Source of the DNA: Lactobacillus kullabergensis
Lineage (GTDB): Bacteria > Bacillota > Bacilli > Lactobacillales > Lactobacillaceae
Length of the DNA: 64,000 nucleotides
Assembly (NCBI RefSeq): GCF_000967195.1
Contig: NZ_KQ033871.1
Coordinates: forward strand, 1,237,828 to 1,301,827
Reading direction: 5' to 3'
The number at the start of each line of letters is the position of its first letter. Within the stretch, counting starts at the first letter, position 1. This document shows, in pieces, positions 61,950 to 64,000 of this stretch. The position numbers and the translations under genes were made by a program. The notes under the pieces were generated by a model that did no database searches, was not told where the DNA came from, and was given only the letters and a program-made list of their open reading frames with translations.

Positions 61950-62140
61950 AAAAAAGTCTCTTCCTCATTATTTGAAGAAGAGACGAGTTAAAACCCGCGG
62001 TACCACTCTATTTGATACAAAGTATCCGCTTATTAAATTTGCTAAATTATTAGTTAGACACGCCTTCAGTCATTTTTCCAGCTTGACTTTCACCAACTCA
62101 AGCTCGCTTTTCTAAAAAAATGCCTACTACTCCTAACCAC
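61950..62140 (-). promoter_or_regulatory. T-box riboswitch upstream of argS (Arg)
   Basis: The minus-strand leader has AGAGTGGTACCGCG (61996-62009). A terminator follows with GTCTCTTC and GAAGAGAC arms (61956-61984) and six T. Stem I is closed by GTTAG/CTAAC. CGU at 62060-62062 followed by G sits in the specifier position, an Arg codon. Confidence 0.92.
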
Positions 62141-62186
62141 TTTCACCAAAAGATTATAACAGGAAATGAAAGCTGAGCCAAATTTT

Positions 62187-62834
62187 TTAGTTATTTTTGA
62201 TAATTACTTTGGTACCTACTGGAATATTTTCAGCCAACCAGCGTGAATCAGGAACGCTTAATCTGATACAGCCATGAGAGGCAGGCTTGACACCTAGCTT
62301 TTCAGCCTCTTTAATATTGTATTTGCCGTTGCCTTTCGTAGGAACGGAATGGAAAAGATAAACATTTTCTTTGTCCCAACTAGTCCAGTTATTAGCACCT
62401 TCATTTAATTCAGGATTATAAAAAGAGTCTCCACGACCATTTTTAATTTTATAATTTCCTGTTGGTGTCAATGACTTGCCTTTTTTAAACAAACCAGCAC
62501 TTGCCAGCATGGTGTACACTCGTTTATTACCCCGCAAGATGTAAACTCGATTACCCTTGAGGGAGACTCTAATTGTTAAGTCATTTTCGAGATGCTTAAT
62601 TTTAGGATAAGGCTTTGTCTCACTTGGCTTTTTCCAATTAAAAGGAGAACGTAAATCCTTTGGGTCCCGGTACGGTCGATAAGATGCTGCAGTTTTAATA
62701 ACAGCTGTTTTCTTCGCTTCCTTACTTGAGTTTTTAGTTTCTGGCTGAGATGGCATTGAAATTCGTGCCAGACTAATAGCACATATTAATAAAACACAAA
62801 AAGCAGTAAGAACTTTTAAAAGACTTTTCTTCAT
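62187..62834 (-). CDS. L,D-transpeptidase (YkuD domain)
   Basis: This 215-residue envelope protein has an N-terminal membrane anchor (about 5-24), a proline-rich linker (about 28-80) and the YkuD domain (about 88-214) with H162 and the catalytic SHGCIRL motif (C189). It would make 3-3 crosslinks in peptidoglycan or attach proteins to it. It is 41 bp after nnrD and probably read with dacA, consistent with a wall-remodelling role. Confidence 0.94.
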   Translation of the reverse strand: MKKSLLKVLTAFCVLLICAISLARISMPSQPETKNSSKEAKKTAVIKTAASYRPYRDPKDLRSPFNWKKPSETKPYPKIKHLENDLTIRVSLKGNRVYILRGNKRVYTMLASAGLFKKGKSLTPTGNYKIKNGRGDSFYNPELNEGANNWTSWDKENVYLFHSVPTKGNGKYNIKEAEKLGVKPASHGCIRLSVPDSRWLAENIPVGTKVIIKNN

Positions 62835-62875
62835 GTTATAACCTTTCTCCCAACCAAATTTTTAACGTAAAATAT

Positions 62876-63718
62876 CTAATTAGTATATTGACTCATTAGC
62901 TGAGGCAACATTGCACTTATTTCAGTCGGTCGCACCACATAATTATTTTCAGCAATTTTATCGCCTGCTAAAGAATGAATAAAAACTGCGGCCAGAACAG
63001 AATCCAAATTATTACCAAATTGAGCTGTAAAGCCACCAATAATACCTGCTAATGTATCTCCCATTCCACCCGTGGCCATGCCAGGGTTGCCTAACGGATT
63101 TACAAAAATTTGATTAGCTTTGGTATAAATGTGAGTGTGATTTGATTTTAAAACCAAAACAGCATTTTGTGTAGGAAAAATCTTTTTCAAAGCATTTAAA
63201 TTCGCACTGTCAGTCTGATATGGGATTCTAATTTGACTCAACCTTTGCCATTCCATCTGATGTGGTGTTATGACCACTAAACCGATTTGAGTTGGAATTA
63301 TCTTTGCATCCTGACCAATCATGTCCAAAGCACTTGCATCCAAAATCAATATTTGATTTCGAGAAACATTTTGACATATCGTTGACATTAATTGCCGAGT
63401 AAACGTGCTGGATCCTAAACCTGGTCCACAAACGATAACATCCATTTTTTTCATTAAATTTACCAAATTCCGGTCATGCCAGTCAATAAACATGACCTCA
63501 GGATTACGCGCATGCAATGCATTTAGGTTCACTGCATGGGTAGCCACAGAAATTAGTCCAGCACCACTATTAAGTGCAGCCTCGGCTGCCATGATAATTG
63601 CACCACCATAGTTTTCACTGCCACCTATTAATAAGACCCTGCCGTAATTGCCTTTGTGAGAATTACTTGGTCTTTTTTTTATTACTTTAGTCAAAATATC
63701 TTCTGTAATTACTGCCAT
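62876..63718 (-). CDS. nnrD: ADP-dependent NAD(P)H-hydrate dehydratase
   Basis: NnrD repairs damaged NADH and NADPH. The 280-residue protein has GRVLLIGGSENYGGA, GPGLG, the GNPGMATGGMGDTLAG motif with the catalytic aspartate, and LAAVFIHSLAGD. There is no fused epimerase domain. I start at ATG 63718 with GGAGG upstream. It follows the carboxypeptidase gene closely. Confidence 0.95.
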   Translation of the reverse strand: MAVITEDILTKVIKKRPSNSHKGNYGRVLLIGGSENYGGAIIMAAEAALNSGAGLISVATHAVNLNALHARNPEVMFIDWHDRNLVNLMKKMDVIVCGPGLGSSTFTRQLMSTICQNVSRNQILILDASALDMIGQDAKIIPTQIGLVVITPHQMEWQRLSQIRIPYQTDSANLNALKKIFPTQNAVLVLKSNHTHIYTKANQIFVNPLGNPGMATGGMGDTLAGIIGGFTAQFGNNLDSVLAAVFIHSLAGDKIAENNYVVRPTEISAMLPQLMSQYTN

Positions 63719-63719
63719 A

Positions 63720-64000
63720 TTAGCCTCCAAATAGCCAGCGCCAAAACCTTACAAAAATGTTTACTCTATTAGTTGATTCTAAAGCATGGGCGGGCAACAA
63801 TAGGCCATTAGGACTTTGCAGTGAAATAATTTTGTTTTTGCCGGTCTTAAAGTAATAAGCGTTGATTTTTTGCCCTTTTTCTACTGGAGCTTCAACAGTT
63901 TTGGATGTTAAACCCACCTGAAATTTAGAGCCATTTCGTGGTATCCAGATCAGTGTTTTATTTTTGATACCAATATTTATCTGCCTGGCTTGTCCATCGT
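63720..64000 (-). CDS. D-alanyl-D-alanine carboxypeptidase, C-terminal part (partial)
   Basis: The open frame runs in from the right edge, with about 92 residues visible. The PBP5_C-like beta domain (TSKTVEAPVEKGQKINAYYF) and a C-terminal amphipathic anchor (NRVNIFVRFWRWLFGG) match DacA-type carboxypeptidases; the catalytic domain lies beyond the window. The stop TAA is one base before the nnrD ATG. The call rests on context and the anchor, so confidence is moderate. Confidence 0.72.
   Translation of the reverse strand, partial: DGQARQINIGIKNKTLIWIPRNGSKFQVGLTSKTVEAPVEKGQKINAYYFKTGKNKIISLQSPNGLLLPAHALESTNRVNIFVRFWRWLFGG

Noticed and set aside
1-64000. Prophage, transposon, integrated plasmid or CRISPR-Cas
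   Set aside because: I found no integrase, transposase, phage structural gene, terminal repeat, CRISPR array or tRNA attachment site. Gene neighbourhoods are continuous core chromosome apart from the sugar operons.

Overview
The window is about 64 kb of AT-rich, low-GC Gram-positive chromosome, tightly packed and mostly read on the minus strand. The gene content and order point to the genus Lactobacillus in the strict sense, near the L. acidophilus group. The evidence is a LisRK/CsrRS-type kinase pair, prolyl iminopeptidase, an oligopeptide-binding lipoprotein, several PTS operons, T-box controlled tRNA synthetases, the hit/ecsAB pair and a yhaMNO cluster. I see no rRNA, tRNA, CRISPR array, insertion sequence, integrase or prophage gene.

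Layout. 1-6 kb: the end of an unidentified plus-strand gene, greA, pheST behind a Phe T-box, a cysteine-rich HxlR regulator and an rRNA methyltransferase. 5.8-9.6 kb: acylphosphatase, lipoprotein YidC and a two-component system. 9.7-16 kb: an assembly/NAD cluster (yqeG, yqeH, nadD, yqeK, rsfS, tmcAL, yceD) and the infC-rpmI-rplT operon with its leader and promoter. 16-21.4 kb: a polar amino acid ABC importer and thrS behind a T-box. 21.4-28.3 kb: polA-mutM-coaE-nrdR-dnaB-dnaI. 28.5-31.9 kb: an uncharacterised sugar operon (two-metal isomerase, PTS EIIBC, DeoR regulator) with an elaborate control region. 31.9-38.9 kb: murC, ytpR, a thioredoxin, trmB, ecsBA, hit, a YtxH-like gene and prsA. 38.9-47 kb: yhaM, yhaN, yhaO, a YlbF-family gene, a class A PBP and a pseudouridine synthase. 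47-52.3 kb: pepI-oppA, a class C serine hydrolase and an alpha/beta hydrolase. 52.4-57.3 kb: a second uncharacterised sugar operon (split PRD regulator, free-standing fructose-type PTS proteins, non-glycolytic class II aldolase). 57.6-64 kb: aldo/keto reductase with a MerR-type promoter, a phosphoglycerate mutase-like phosphatase, glycolytic fba, argS behind a T-box, an L,D-transpeptidase, nnrD and the end of a D,D-carboxypeptidase.

Most of the window is housekeeping. The parts that look undescribed are the two sugar operons. The first pairs a promoter-overlapping cre site and helically phased TTTCAT half-sites with an isomerase whose metal-ligand spacing resembles L-rhamnose isomerase. The second has a PRD activator whose EIIA domain is a separate overlapping gene and whose second PRD histidines appear to be tyrosines, plus an aldolase with altered substrate-site motifs and no sugar kinase. 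Other regulatory points: a MerR-type 19-bp-spacer promoter with no merR nearby, an HxlR operator over its own promoter, and an AUU start for infC.

Gene starts were moved to the codon with the best Shine-Dalgarno spacing where an upstream alternative lacked support. All family assignments come from reading motifs by eye; no database search was run.
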